64,000 nt of DNA from Phytohabitans sp036906915 (GCF_036906915.1 NZ_JBAKHX010000007.1:97781-161780); one strand, 5' to 3'; shown: positions 37,582-46,906, counted from the first letter of the stretch. Numbers and translations are program-made. The notes: a model not told the origin generated them from the sequence alone.

Positions 37582-38121
37582 GTGAACTTCGACGCCTACG
37601 CCAGGACCGCAGTTGACCTTGTCAACGCGTCACTGGACGAGCTCGACGGGTTGAGGGGCCTTTTCGGCGACGAGAACTCCTGGATGCGTGACGAGGTCGT
37701 CGAGCGGGATCTGGCCATCTTCCGCAGGGCGCAGAAGCGCCTGCGAGACGTCTTCGAGTTCGGCACCACCGGCCGCGACGTCCAAGCGGTCGCCGAGCTC
37801 AACGCGCTGCTGGAGCACTTCCCGGTCCAGCCGCGGATCTCCGGCCACGACGCGAGCGACTGGCACATGCACGTGACCAGCCGCGGCGCCTCGGTCAGCG
37901 CCGAGTACATCGCCGGTGCCGTCTGGGGCCTCTCCGTCTGGCTCTGCGAATTCGGCAGCGCCCGGTTCGGCGTGTGCGCCGACGAACGCTGCGGCAACGT
38001 CTACCTCGACACCTCGTCGAACTGCTGTCGGCGGTTCTGCTCGGAGCGCTGCGCCACGCGCTCCCACGTGGCCGCCCACCGCGCCAGAAAGAAGGAAAAG
38101 CTGCTGGCCGCCGTCAGCTAG
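37582..38121 (+). CDS. CGNR zinc-finger DNA-binding protein
   Basis: 179 residues from GTG 37582. The N-terminal ~125 residues are an ABATE-like (ligand-binding) region; the C terminus is a CGNR-type zinc finger, CADERCGNVYLDTSSNC followed by CRRFCSERCATRSHVAAHR with paired Cys and a basic helix. Members are thought to be transcription regulators. Its stop shares the tetramer CTAG with the convergent isomerase gene. Confidence 0.85.
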   Translation: MNFDAYARTAVDLVNASLDELDGLRGLFGDENSWMRDEVVERDLAIFRRAQKRLRDVFEFGTTGRDVQAVAELNALLEHFPVQPRISGHDASDWHMHVTSRGASVSAEYIAGAVWGLSVWLCEFGSARFGVCADERCGNVYLDTSSNCCRRFCSERCATRSHVAAHRARKKEKLLAAVS

Positions 38122-38924
38122 GCCGGCGCGTGCGTCGGTGCCGCGAGGTGGTGGCGCGCGAAGCGCAACGACTCGCGCAGGTCGGCCTCGCGCACGGCCC
38201 GGCTGCTCGCCTTGCGGGTCGCCACCTCGACGGCCACCGAGCCGGTGAAGCCCCGCCCGGCTAGGGACGCCAACAGCTCACCACAGGGCTGGGTGCCCCG
38301 GCCGGGCACCAGGTGCTCGTCGCGCCCTTCGCCGGTGCCGTCGCCGAGGTGCACGTGCGCGAGCCGTGAGCCCATCGTGTCGGCCATGGCCAGCGCGTCG
38401 CTGCGAGACGCGGCGCAGTGCGACAGGTCCAGGGTGTACGCGTCGTAACCGGTGTCGGTCGGGTCCCAGCCCGGCATGTACGGCACGAACTGGCGTCCGG
38501 CCATGCGCACCGGATACATGTTTTCCACCGCGAACCGCACATCGGGGTGCTTGGCGGCGAGCCGCGCCAGCCCGGTCGGAAACGTCCGAGCGTAGTCACG
38601 CTGCCAGGTGAACGGCGGGTGCACCACCACGGTGGGCGCGCCCAGCGTCTCGGCCAGCACGGCCGCCCGCCGCAGCCGCTCCCACGGGTCGGAGCTCCAG
38701 ACCCGCTGGGTGACGAGCAGGCAGGGAGCGTGCACCGACATCACGGGTACGCCGTAGTGCGCCGCGAGCCCGCGCAGCGCGCCGGCGTCCTGGCTGACCG
38801 CATCGGTCCAGACCATGACCTCGACGCCGTCGTAACCAAGGGTGGCGGCCATCTCGAAAGCCGCCGCGGTGGGCTCGGGGAAGACCGAGGAGCTGGACAG
38901 CAGTACGGGGACGCGCGAACTCAC
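38118..38924 (-). CDS. TIM-barrel sugar-phosphate isomerase/epimerase
   Basis: AP-endonuclease-2/xylose-isomerase-like barrel, 268 residues from GTG 38924 (an ATG at 38942 adds six). Typical segments: LGYDGVEVMVWTD, MSVHAPCLL, VVHPPFTW, FAVENMYPV, TLDLSHCAAS, HVHLGDGTG and GRGTQPCGEL. The metal ligands (Glu, Asp, His) are in ENM, DLSH and HLGD. Substrate not predictable. In actinobacteria this gene often sits beside Ppx/GppA, as here. Confidence 0.87.
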   Translation of the reverse strand: MSSRVPVLLSSSSVFPEPTAAAFEMAATLGYDGVEVMVWTDAVSQDAGALRGLAAHYGVPVMSVHAPCLLVTQRVWSSDPWERLRRAAVLAETLGAPTVVVHPPFTWQRDYARTFPTGLARLAAKHPDVRFAVENMYPVRMAGRQFVPYMPGWDPTDTGYDAYTLDLSHCAASRSDALAMADTMGSRLAHVHLGDGTGEGRDEHLVPGRGTQPCGELLASLAGRGFTGSVAVEVATRKASSRAVREADLRESLRFARHHLAAPTHAPA

Positions 38925-38970
38925 GCCCTCAGCGTATCGCACGGCGCCGAGTCGTCCCTTTTATCCCCGA

Positions 38971-39915
38971 TCATGCCGGTTCTAGTTGGTCCAGGCGGCG
39001 CAGGATCACGCCCTCGCGGAGCGCCCACGGGCATACGTCGACGTAGTCGATGTCGAGCCGTCTCATGGTCGCCTCGGCAACGACCGCACCGGCGAGCAGT
39101 TGGTGCGCGCGGCTCGCGCTGACTCCCTCCAGGCTCGGCAACTCGCTTGGCGGGATGTGCCGGATGAAGCCGAGCACCTGCCGCAGGCCGCCGCGGTGCA
39201 GCCGCCGGGGCGCCCAAAGGCCAGCCGCCGAGGGCGCCGCGCCCGTCAGCCGGGCCAGCGTGCGGAACGTCTTCGACGTCGCCACCGGCCGGTCCCAGCC
39301 AAACTCGGAGAGCTTCGCCACCGCCGGGTCGAGCGCCTCCTCGACGTACTCGCGAAGCTCCTCCACGTGGTGCGCCGGCGGCGGCGCGGACGTGTGACCG
39401 TCGAGGCGCAGCCGCTCGCGGCTCAGCCGCCCAGCGCCGAGCGGCAGCGACATCGCGATATCCGGGTCCTCGTCGATGCCGGCGGCCAGTTCGAGCGAAC
39501 CGCCGCCGATGTCCATCACCAGCAGCCTCCCGGCCGACCACCCGAACCAGCGGCGCACCGCGAGGAACGTCATCCGCGCCTCGTCCGCGCCGGAGAGCAC
39601 CTGAAGGCGTACCCCCGTCTCGTTGCGGACGCGCGCCAGGACCGCCGCGGAGTTGGTGGCGTCGCGGACCGCGGACGTCGCGAAAGCCAGCAGGTCGTCG
39701 GTCACGAGCCGGGCCGCGGACGCCATCGCGTCGGCCGCTGTCTTGACGAGAGCGTCGGCACCGGCCTTGGTGAGCGCGCCGTCCTTGCCGATCTGCTCGG
39801 CGAGGCGAAGTACCGCCTTTTCCGAATGGGCGGGCCACGGGTGGGCGCCATGGTGGGCGTCCACGACCAGGAGGTGCACAGTGTTTGAACCAACGTCGAG
39901 AACACCCAACCGCAT
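38971..39915 (-). CDS. Ppx/GppA exopolyphosphatase-family protein
   Basis: 314 residues from ATG 39915. ASKHA ATPase fold: phosphate-1 LGVLDVGSNTVHLLVVDA, AVRDATN, phosphate-2 VMDIGGGSLELAAG. Hydrolyses polyphosphate or (p)ppGpp tails. At 314 residues it lacks the C-terminal HD domain of long Ppx and resembles the mycobacterial Ppx1/Ppx2 group. The frame stays open upstream on the minus strand but that section runs antisense to the next gene. Confidence 0.9.
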   Translation of the reverse strand: MRLGVLDVGSNTVHLLVVDAHHGAHPWPAHSEKAVLRLAEQIGKDGALTKAGADALVKTAADAMASAARLVTDDLLAFATSAVRDATNSAAVLARVRNETGVRLQVLSGADEARMTFLAVRRWFGWSAGRLLVMDIGGGSLELAAGIDEDPDIAMSLPLGAGRLSRERLRLDGHTSAPPPAHHVEELREYVEEALDPAVAKLSEFGWDRPVATSKTFRTLARLTGAAPSAAGLWAPRRLHRGGLRQVLGFIRHIPPSELPSLEGVSASRAHQLLAGAVVAEATMRRLDIDYVDVCPWALREGVILRRLDQLEPA

Positions 39916-39954
39916 ACGCAAACCATAAGCGCAGCACACGCGTAAGCTGGCCGG

Positions 39955-40770
39955 GTGGCAAGCCTGCATGTCCTCGTCGATGACCCGGGTGACCCCCGCA
40001 GCCGGGAAGTCGGTCTCGATTTTCCACGGGAGTGGATCGAGTTCCCCGATCCCGACGACCCGAAGCACGTCATCCGCGCCGACCTGACCTGGCTGCTGTC
40101 CCGGTGGACGTGCGTGTTCGGCAAGGGCTGCCACGGCATCATCGCCGGCCGCGCCGCCGACGGCTGCTGCTCGCACGGCGCGTTCTTCACCGATGACGAC
40201 GACGAGCAGCGGGTCAAGGCTGCCGCCAAACGGCTGACGCCGGCCACGTGGCAGCACTACCGGCGCGGGTTCAAGAACTACACCGAGATGGACTCCATCG
40301 ACGGCAAGAACCCGGCCCGCCGCACGGCGACACAGTCCGAAGAAGGACCCTGCGTCTTCCTCAACGACGCGAACTTCCCGGGGGGCGGCGGATGCGCCCT
40401 GCATGGGCAGGCGCTGCGCGACGGCGTGCACCCACTGGAGTACAAGCCCGACGTGTGCTGGCAGTTGCCGGTGCGCCGCGACCAAGAGTGGACCAAGCGC
40501 CCCGACGGCACCAAGGTGCTGATGACCACGCTTGCCGAGTTCGATCGGCGAGGCTGGGGCTCCGGCGGTCACGACCTCGACTGGTGGTGCACCTCGTCAC
40601 CGGAGGCACACGTGGGCACCGAGCCGATGTACCTGTCGTACGAGCCGGAGCTGACCGCGCTGGTCGGCAAGAAGGCGTACGCCAAGCTGGCCGAGGTGTG
40701 CGCGGCGCGCATCGAAAAGGGCCTGGTGGCCGAGCACCCGGCCACCACCGAGGCTCAGGCTCAGCTCTAG
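39955..40770 (+). CDS. Conserved cysteine-rich protein, unknown function
   Basis: 271 residues, start GTG 39955. No family was named with confidence. Cysteines cluster in CVFGKGCHG, DGCCSHG, EGPCVFL, GGCALHG and DVCWQL, often beside His, which suggests a metal (zinc or iron) or Fe-S site similar to the YkgJ-type C-x-n-C-C-H patterns. No signal peptide or membrane helix is seen, so it should be cytosolic. Good codon bias and order in the core region argue for a real gene. Convergent with regX3, with both stops sharing CTAG. Confidence 0.7.
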   Translation: MASLHVLVDDPGDPRSREVGLDFPREWIEFPDPDDPKHVIRADLTWLLSRWTCVFGKGCHGIIAGRAADGCCSHGAFFTDDDDEQRVKAAAKRLTPATWQHYRRGFKNYTEMDSIDGKNPARRTATQSEEGPCVFLNDANFPGGGGCALHGQALRDGVHPLEYKPDVCWQLPVRRDQEWTKRPDGTKVLMTTLAEFDRRGWGSGGHDLDWWCTSSPEAHVGTEPMYLSYEPELTALVGKKAYAKLAEVCAARIEKGLVAEHPATTEAQAQL

Positions 40771-41450
40771 GGCTCGAACTTGTAGCCCAGGCCGCGCACG
40801 GTCACGATGTATCGTGGCGCGCTGGGCTCCGGCTCGACCTTCGACCGCAGCCGCTTGACGTGCACGTCGAGCGTCTTGGTGTCGCCCACGTAGTCGGCGC
40901 CCCACACCCGGTCGATGAGCTGCCCCCGGGTCAGCACCCGGCCGGCGTTGCGCAACAACAGCTCCAGCAGCTCGAACTCCTTGAGCGGCAGTTGCACGGC
41001 AGATCCGCTGACGGTGACCACGTGCCGTTCGACGTCCATGCGGACCGGGCCGGCGGCCAGCGTCGGCGCCGACAGCTCCACCGCCTCGGCACCCTGCCGG
41101 CGCAGCACCGCCCTTATGCGGGCGACGAGCTCGCGCGGCGAGTACGGCTTGGTCACGTAGTCGTCGGCACCGATCTCCAGGCCGACGACCTTGTCGATCT
41201 CGCTGTCGCGAGCGGTGACCATGATGATCGGCACGTGCGAGCGCTGCCGCAGTTGGCGGCACACCTCGGTGCCCGACATTTCCGGCAGCATGAGGTCGAG
41301 CAGGACGATGTCCGCACCGGTGCGGTCGAACTCGGTCAGAGCCGAGGTGCCGGTCGCGGCGACCGATACTTCGAACCCCTCCTTGCGGAGCATGTAGGAC
41401 AGTGCGTCGGAGAACGATTCCTCGTCTTCGACCACAAGCACGCGGGCCAA
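40767..41450 (-). CDS. regX3: Response regulator RegX3/PhoP (OmpR family)
   Basis: 227-residue DNA-binding regulator of the phosphate response. Receiver: VLVVEDEESFSDAL and the phospho-Asp in IVLLDLMLPEMSG, with Lys in VTKPYSPRE. Winged helix: LPLKEFELLELLLRNAG, DVHVKRLRSKVE and VRGLGYKFEP. The identity to RegX3/PhoP rests on this signature and on pairing with SenX3 and PhoU. Confidence 0.92.
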   Translation of the reverse strand: MARVLVVEDEESFSDALSYMLRKEGFEVSVAATGTSALTEFDRTGADIVLLDLMLPEMSGTEVCRQLRQRSHVPIIMVTARDSEIDKVVGLEIGADDYVTKPYSPRELVARIRAVLRRQGAEAVELSAPTLAAGPVRMDVERHVVTVSGSAVQLPLKEFELLELLLRNAGRVLTRGQLIDRVWGADYVGDTKTLDVHVKRLRSKVEPEPSAPRYIVTVRGLGYKFEP

Positions 41451-41477
41451 CTGAGTGTCCTTTCCTGTTCTTCCCCG

Positions 41478-42773
41478 TCAGGTCCGCCGAAGCTGGACCG
41501 GACCGGCCTCGATCTCAACCGACTCTGGTGGCGGCAGCACGGCATCTGGCGGACGGGCCGGCAGCCGAAGGGTGAACGTCGACCCGCCACCCAGCTTGCT
41601 CGCGACACCCACTCGGCCACCATGGTTGGTCGCGATGTGCTTGACGATGGCAAGGCCGAGCCCCGTGCCCCCGGTCGCCCGTGAGCGCGCCTGGTCGGCC
41701 CGGTAGAAGCGCTCGAAGATCCGGTCCAGGTCGCTCGGCCCGATGCCGATGCCCTGGTCGGTGACCGCGATCTCGACCCACTCGTCGTCCGCGCTGGTCG
41801 CGACGCTGACCTTGGTCTCCGCGGCGGAGTACGCGATGGCGTTCTCCACCAGGTTGGCCACGGCGGTCGCGATCTGGCTGTCGCTGCCGTACACGGTCAG
41901 CCCGCGCAGCCCGGTGACGGTCACCTCGATCTTCCCCGCGGAGGCCGCCGTGCGGGTGCGGTCGACGACCTCGGCCACCAGCCAGTCGACGGAGACCGGA
42001 TCGGGCGCGGGCAGCGGCTCGGCCCCCTGTAGGCGGGTCAGTTCCAGCAGCTCGTTGACGAGCCGGCCGAGCCTGGTGGACTCGGTCTGGATGCGCTCGG
42101 CGAAGCGCCGGGCGGCGGCCACGTCTTCGGACGGGTCGGTGGCCACAGCGTGCGGGTCGGTGGCGTCGAGCAGCGCCTCGGCGAGCAGCTGAAGCGCGCC
42201 GATCGGCGTCTTCAGCTCGTGGCTGACGTTGGCCACGAAGTCGCGGCGCACCCGGTCGACCCGGTGCGACTCGGTCACGTCGGCGGCTTCGACGGAGACG
42301 TAGTTGCCGCCGATCGCCACCGCTCGCAGGTGCACACCCAACGGGGACTGCGGGCCGCCCTCGCGCCCGCGCGGCAGGTCCAACTCGACCTCGCGCCGGA
42401 CCCCGGTGCGCCGGACCTGGCCGGCCAGCGTGCGGACCAGCGGGTGCGCGGCGATGGTGCCCGGCTCGGCGCCCGCGCGCAGCAGGCCCATCGCCCGCGC
42501 CGCCGGGTTCACCAGCACGGGTACGTCATCCGCGTCCAGCACCACGACCCCGACCCGCAGTGCGTCGAGACTCTTCCGGCCCAACCCCGAGAGTGAGCCG
42601 TGCTGCTCCTTGCCGATCGCCGGCCTCCCGTTGTCGCGGGCACTCGCTCGCGGGCGCCCCTTGCTCGTCGCTCGGGGCCAGCGGCCTCGTACGGCGATCA
42701 CTCCGACGGTAGCGCCGGCCAGCAGGCCCGCCGCCAATCCGCCGACCACGCCGACACTGACCGCCAAATCCAC
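41478..42773 (-). CDS. senX3: Sensor histidine kinase SenX3/PhoR
   Basis: 431 residues from GTG 42773. N-terminal membrane segment (VGVVGGLAAGLLAGATVGVI), a PAS-like region (about 65-165), HisKA with SHELKTPIGALQLL, and HATPase with VENAIAYSAAET, DQGIGIGP and GGTGLGLAIVKHIA. Under low phosphate it activates RegX3; in mycobacteria and Streptomyces PhoU and the Pst complex hold it off. It is divergent from phoU across a PHO box. Confidence 0.92.
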   Translation of the reverse strand: MDLAVSVGVVGGLAAGLLAGATVGVIAVRGRWPRATSKGRPRASARDNGRPAIGKEQHGSLSGLGRKSLDALRVGVVVLDADDVPVLVNPAARAMGLLRAGAEPGTIAAHPLVRTLAGQVRRTGVRREVELDLPRGREGGPQSPLGVHLRAVAIGGNYVSVEAADVTESHRVDRVRRDFVANVSHELKTPIGALQLLAEALLDATDPHAVATDPSEDVAAARRFAERIQTESTRLGRLVNELLELTRLQGAEPLPAPDPVSVDWLVAEVVDRTRTAASAGKIEVTVTGLRGLTVYGSDSQIATAVANLVENAIAYSAAETKVSVATSADDEWVEIAVTDQGIGIGPSDLDRIFERFYRADQARSRATGGTGLGLAIVKHIATNHGGRVGVASKLGGGSTFTLRLPARPPDAVLPPPESVEIEAGPVQLRRT

Positions 42774-42834
42774 GTCGCGATCGTAGGGTCATTGTTAACC
42801 TGTACGATTCGCACAATAGGACAAACCGCACCCA

Positions 42835-42878
42835 GTTCGAGGAAAGTTCACCATCCGGCTGAGCGTCGTTCACTCGGG
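42835..42878. promoter_or_regulatory. PHO box of four 11-base direct-repeat units
   Basis: Four consecutive 11-base units on the plus strand: GTTCGAGGAAA, GTTCACCATCC, GGCTGAGCGTC and GTTCACTCGGG. Units 2 and 4 carry GTTCAC, the core of the actinobacterial PhoP/RegX3 direct repeat unit; unit 1 is close and unit 3 is weak. Position between senX3 and phoU, 30 bases before phoU, fits autoregulation. Confidence 0.72.
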
Positions 42879-42907
42879 CGCAGGGGCCCGCCCTAGCATC
42901 AAGGGTG

Positions 42908-43555
42908 ATGCGTGAGGAACTGCGATCCGACCTACTCGAAGTGGGCCGCCTGCTGGTATCGATGGCGGAGGCTGCGCGCATCGCGATGAGCCGCGCCACC
43001 AGCGGGTTGCTGACCGCCGACCGGGAGTCCTGCGAATCGGTCATCGCGCGCGACGCGGAGATAAACGACCTGCGCCGCCAGGTCGAGGAGCGGGTCTACG
43101 ACACCCTGGCTCGGCAGTCGCCGGTGGCGGTCGACCTGCGGTTGCTGGTCACCGGCCTACAGATGGCCATCGACCTGGAGCGCATGGGCGACCTCGCCGA
43201 ACACGTCGCGAAGACCGCGCTGCGCCGGCACCCATCTCCGGCGGTGCCGGCCGAGCTGCGCCCGGTGTTCATCCGCATGGCGGAGGTCGCCGACCGGATC
43301 GCCGGAAAGATCAACCTCGTGCTCACCACGCAAAACGTCCAACTCGCCGCGCAGCTGGAAGGCGACGACGACGCGATGGACGACCTGGAGCGCGAGCTCT
43401 TCCGCATCCTGCTGGGCAAAGACTGGCCCTACGGGGCGGAGACGGCGATCGACGGCGCGTTGCTGGGCCGCTTCTACGAGCGGTACGCCGACCACGCGGT
43501 AAACGCCGGCCGCCAGGTGGTGTACCTGGTGACCGGCGAGTCGACGCCCTCCTAG
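42908..43555 (+). CDS. phoU: Phosphate signalling protein PhoU
   Basis: 215-residue all-helical protein with two PhoU repeats: MREELRSDLLEVGRLL ... DLRLLVTGLQMAIDLERMGDLAEHV and the matching second half ALLGRFYERYADHAVNAGRQV. It links the Pst transporter to SenX3 and keeps the system off in high phosphate. ATG 42908 follows AAGGG; divergent from senX3. Ends one base before gpmA's stop on the other strand. Confidence 0.94.
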   Translation: MREELRSDLLEVGRLLVSMAEAARIAMSRATSGLLTADRESCESVIARDAEINDLRRQVEERVYDTLARQSPVAVDLRLLVTGLQMAIDLERMGDLAEHVAKTALRRHPSPAVPAELRPVFIRMAEVADRIAGKINLVLTTQNVQLAAQLEGDDDAMDDLERELFRILLGKDWPYGAETAIDGALLGRFYERYADHAVNAGRQVVYLVTGESTPS

Positions 43556-44305
43556 TTACCGGCCCTGGTTCGCTACGGCGGCCGCTGCCTGGGCGGCGGC
43601 CTCCGGGTCCAGGTACGTGCCGCCGGCCTTGACCGGGCGGAGCTGGTCGTCGAGGTCGTACCGCAGGGGGATACCCGTGGGGATGTTGAGCGCCGCGATC
43701 GCCTCGTCGGAGATGCCGTCGAGGTGCTTGACCAGGGCCCGCAGCGAGTTGCCGTGCGCCGCCACCAGTACGGTGCGACCGGCGAGCAGGTCCGGCACGA
43801 TCGCGTCGTACCAGTACGGCAGCATCCGGGACACGACGTCCTTGAGGCACTCGGTGCGCGGCATAAGCTCCGGCGGCAGCGTCGCGTAGCGCGGGTCGCC
43901 GACCTGCGACCATTCGTCGTCGTCGGCGATCAGGGGCGGCGGGGTGTCGTACGACCGGCGCCAGAGCATGAACTGCTCCTCGCCGTACGTCTCCAGGGTC
44001 TGCTTCTTGTTCTTGCCCTGGAGCGCGCCGTAGTGCCGCTCGTTGAGCCGCCACGACCGGCGCACCGCGATCCAGTGCCGGTCGGCCGCGTGCAGTGCCA
44101 GCTCACCGGTGCGGATCGCGCGCCGCATCACGCTCGTGTGCATGACATCGGGCAGCAGGTCCTGCTCGCGCAGCAACTCGCCGCCACGCCTGGCCTCGGC
44201 CTCGCCCTTGGCGGTCAGGTCCACGTCGACCCAGCCGGTGAAGAGGTTCTTCGCGTTCCACTCGCTCTCGCCGTGCCGTAGCAGCACCAACGTCCCCACA
44301 CTCAT
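43556..44305 (-). CDS. gpmA: 2,3-bisphosphoglycerate-dependent phosphoglycerate mutase
   Basis: 249-residue glycolytic enzyme interconverting 3- and 2-phosphoglycerate. LVLLRHGESEWNAKNLFTGW holds the phospho-His, NERHYGALQG the substrate loop, and VLVAAHGNSLRALVKHL the second His. In actinobacteria gpm commonly lies next to phoU-senX3-regX3, as here. Confidence 0.96.
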   Translation of the reverse strand: MSVGTLVLLRHGESEWNAKNLFTGWVDVDLTAKGEAEARRGGELLREQDLLPDVMHTSVMRRAIRTGELALHAADRHWIAVRRSWRLNERHYGALQGKNKKQTLETYGEEQFMLWRRSYDTPPPLIADDDEWSQVGDPRYATLPPELMPRTECLKDVVSRMLPYWYDAIVPDLLAGRTVLVAAHGNSLRALVKHLDGISDEAIAALNIPTGIPLRYDLDDQLRPVKAGGTYLDPEAAAQAAAAVANQGR

Positions 44306-44421
44306 GGCCGCAATCCTGCCACCGTGACGACCACCACGTGGAAAACGGGATGCCCCACATGACCCACCACACTAGGTTGGTAAGGGTTGATTTGTAGGCC
44401 GGTCATTACGCGGGGGACGGG

Positions 44422-45669
44422 ATGCGGAGCTGGTTCCGGGATACCACCGGTGGTTTACCCACCACGTTCTGGTACTTGTGGACCGGCACTCTGATCAACC
44501 GACTCGGCTCGTTCGTGCTGATCTTCATGGCCATCTACCTGACCACCGAGCGCGGCTTCTCGGAGACCCAGGCCGGCCTGGTCATCGGCCTCTTCGGGGC
44601 GGGCAGCGCGGCGGGAGTGACAGTCGGCGGCGTGCTCGCCGACCGGTGGGGCCGCCGGCCGACCCTGATCACCGCACATATCGGCACGGCCGCGCTGCTG
44701 CTCACGCTCGGCCTCGTGCGCGACCGGTGGGCCATCATGGCCACGGCGGTCGCGCTGGGCTTCTTCATGGACGCGGTCCGCCCGCCGTTCCAGGCGATGA
44801 TGGTCGACGTCGTGCCCGAGCGCGACCGGCTGCGCGCGTTCACGCTCAACTACTGGGCGATCAACCTGGGCTTCGCGTTCGCCGCCGTGCTCGCGGGTCT
44901 CGCCGCCCGGGCCGACTTCCTGCTGCTCTTCGTCGTCGACGCGGCCACCACGCTGATCACCGCGACGATCATCTTCCTGCGCGTGCGCGACGTGCGGCGC
45001 CCGCAGGGCTTCGCGAGGCGACGGGACGCCGCCGCACCCGCCGCCGGCCTGCGCACGGTCTTCTCCGACAAGGTCTTTCTGGTCTTCGTACTGCTCAACG
45101 TGCTCAGCGCGATGGTTTTCCTCCAGCACATCTCGATGCTGCCGATCGCGATGGGCAAGGACGGGCTGGGACCCTCCACATACGGCACCGTGATCGCGCT
45201 CAACGGCGTGCTGATCGTGTTCGGGCAGCTCTTCATCCCGCGGCTGGTAAAGGGGCGCAGCCGCTCGCACACGCTCGCACTGTCTTCGGTGATCATCGGG
45301 CTGGGCTTCGGGCTCACCGCGGTCGCCGGCACCGCCATCCTGTACGCGGTGACCGTGCTGATCTGGACCATCGGCGAGATGCTGAACTCGCCCTCCAACG
45401 CGACGCTCATCGGCGAGCTCTCCCCCGCCGACGTTCGCGGTCGGTACCAGGGTGTCTTCTCACTCTCCTGGTCGGTGGCCGCCTTCCTGGCGCCGGTCGT
45501 GGGAGGCTTCGTCATGCAGCACGCGGGAAACGCCGCGCTGTGGCTGGGCTGCGCCGCGATCGGCGTGGCAGTCGGGCTGGGACACCTGCTCTCCGGGCCG
45601 GCGCGGGAGCGCCGCGCGGCGGCACTTCGCGAGCCCGTCACGACCCCCGAACCAGCCCTCGCGGGTTAG
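44422..45669 (+). CDS. Major facilitator superfamily transporter (DHA1-like)
   Basis: 415 residues with about 12 hydrophobic segments. LADRWGRRPTLI is the loop 2-3 signature and VLIWTIGEMLNSPSNATLIGELSP resembles bacterial multidrug/peptide carriers of the MdtH/YbfB type (shown here by GEMLNSPSNATLIGEL). Substrate unknown. ATG 44422 lies 10 bases after a GGGGGA RBS. It is divergent from gpmA with a 116-base gap. Confidence 0.88.
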   Translation: MRSWFRDTTGGLPTTFWYLWTGTLINRLGSFVLIFMAIYLTTERGFSETQAGLVIGLFGAGSAAGVTVGGVLADRWGRRPTLITAHIGTAALLLTLGLVRDRWAIMATAVALGFFMDAVRPPFQAMMVDVVPERDRLRAFTLNYWAINLGFAFAAVLAGLAARADFLLLFVVDAATTLITATIIFLRVRDVRRPQGFARRRDAAAPAAGLRTVFSDKVFLVFVLLNVLSAMVFLQHISMLPIAMGKDGLGPSTYGTVIALNGVLIVFGQLFIPRLVKGRSRSHTLALSSVIIGLGFGLTAVAGTAILYAVTVLIWTIGEMLNSPSNATLIGELSPADVRGRYQGVFSLSWSVAAFLAPVVGGFVMQHAGNAALWLGCAAIGVAVGLGHLLSGPARERRAAALREPVTTPEPALAG

Positions 45670-45693
45670 GCCCTGTCCTGTCGATCATGTCGA

Positions 45694-45722
45694 GCCGAGG
45701 CGAGGTCCAGGCGGCGATCCGG
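45694..45722. repeat. Dispersed intergenic repeat, copy 2
   Basis: Near-identical to 29335-29363 (one substitution, two single-base length differences). It again lies between the stop codons of convergent genes, here the MFS carrier and the CoA transferase, which suggests an intergenic REP-like role. Confidence 0.5.
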
Positions 45723-45737
45723 TGGTGACGGGCCTGG

Positions 45738-46877
45738 TCAGCCCACGACCGCGTCGGCGACGAGGGTGTCCGCGTCCTCGATCTCGTACTCGGCGAGGAT
45801 CTCCCGGGTGTGCTCGCCCGGAATCGGCGGCGGCAGCGTCGGCGTGGGTGCCGGGGTACCGGAGAAGCGGGGAGCCGGTGCGGGCTGGGTGACACCGTCC
45901 ACGTCGACGAAGGCGCCCCGCGCCTGGTTGTGCGGATCGGTGGGGGCCTCGGCCAGCGTCAGCACGGGCGCCACGCAGGCGTCGGAGCCTTCGAAGACCG
46001 CGACCCACTCGTCCCGGGTGCGGGTGGCGACGCGCGCGCCGATCAAAGCCCGCAGCCGCGGCCAGGAGGCGATGTCGAGCTGGGCCGGCGTGGTGTGCGG
46101 GTCGAGGCCGAGCCGCTCGGCGAACTGCGCATAGAACCGGCGCTCCAGCGGTCCCACGGCGAGAAACTTGCCGTCGGCCGTCTCGTAGACGCCGTAGAAC
46201 GGGGCTCCGCCGTCGAGCAGGTTGGCGCCCCGCCGATCCTGCCACGCTCCACTATGGAGCATCCCGAACACCTGGGTGGCCAGGAGCGCGGCGCCGTCGA
46301 CGATGGCCGCGTCGACCACCTGGCCGGTGCCCGTGCGCTCGGCGTGCCACAGCGCCGCCAGCACCCCGGCAGCCAGCAGCATCCCGCCCCCGCCATAGTC
46401 GCCGAGCAGGTTGATCGGCGGTATCGGGGCGTCGGCGGGGCCGATCGCGTGCAGGATGCCGGTGCGGGCCAGATACGTCAGGTCGTGGCCGGCCGTGGGC
46501 GCGAGCGGGCCGTCCTGTCCCCAGCCGGTCATGCGGCCGTATACGAGCTTGGGGTTGACCGCGTGGCAGTCGGCGGGACCGATGCCGAGGCGTTCGGCTA
46601 CGCCGGGCCGGAAGCCCTCGATGAGCACGTCGGCGCGGGCGGCGAGGGTGCGCACGAGCGCGGCGCCGCGCGGCTGTTTGAGGTCGACGCCGATGGAGCG
46701 CTTGCCCCGGCCCAGCAGGTCGTGCCGCGGCGGTATCGGCAGCGGGAGCGAAGAGGCGCCGATCCGGTCGACCCGCACGACGGTGGCACCCAGGTCGGCG
46801 AGCACCATCCCGGCGAAGGGGGCGGGCCCGATCCCAGCGATCTCGACAACCGTAAGCCCGGCCAGAGGTCCAGTCAT
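45738..46877 (-). CDS. CaiB/BaiF-type CoA transferase (AMACR-like)
   Basis: 379 residues from ATG 46877. GPLAGLTVVEIAGIGPAPF is the N terminus of alpha-methylacyl-CoA racemase-like proteins; GHDLTYLARTGIL contains the Asp that acts as nucleophile in family III CoA transferases. VVDAAIVDGAALLA is also conserved. It may epimerise 2-methylacyl-CoA in fatty-acid or sterol catabolism. The frame runs on 31 codons upstream into a repeat, so ATG 46877 is the better start. Confidence 0.87.
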   Translation of the reverse strand: MTGPLAGLTVVEIAGIGPAPFAGMVLADLGATVVRVDRIGASSLPLPIPPRHDLLGRGKRSIGVDLKQPRGAALVRTLAARADVLIEGFRPGVAERLGIGPADCHAVNPKLVYGRMTGWGQDGPLAPTAGHDLTYLARTGILHAIGPADAPIPPINLLGDYGGGGMLLAAGVLAALWHAERTGTGQVVDAAIVDGAALLATQVFGMLHSGAWQDRRGANLLDGGAPFYGVYETADGKFLAVGPLERRFYAQFAERLGLDPHTTPAQLDIASWPRLRALIGARVATRTRDEWVAVFEGSDACVAPVLTLAEAPTDPHNQARGAFVDVDGVTQPAPAPRFSGTPAPTPTLPPPIPGEHTREILAEYEIEDADTLVADAVVG

Positions 46878-46906
46878 GCGGCCAAAATAGGCGGCCGGCG
46901 GCTTTA

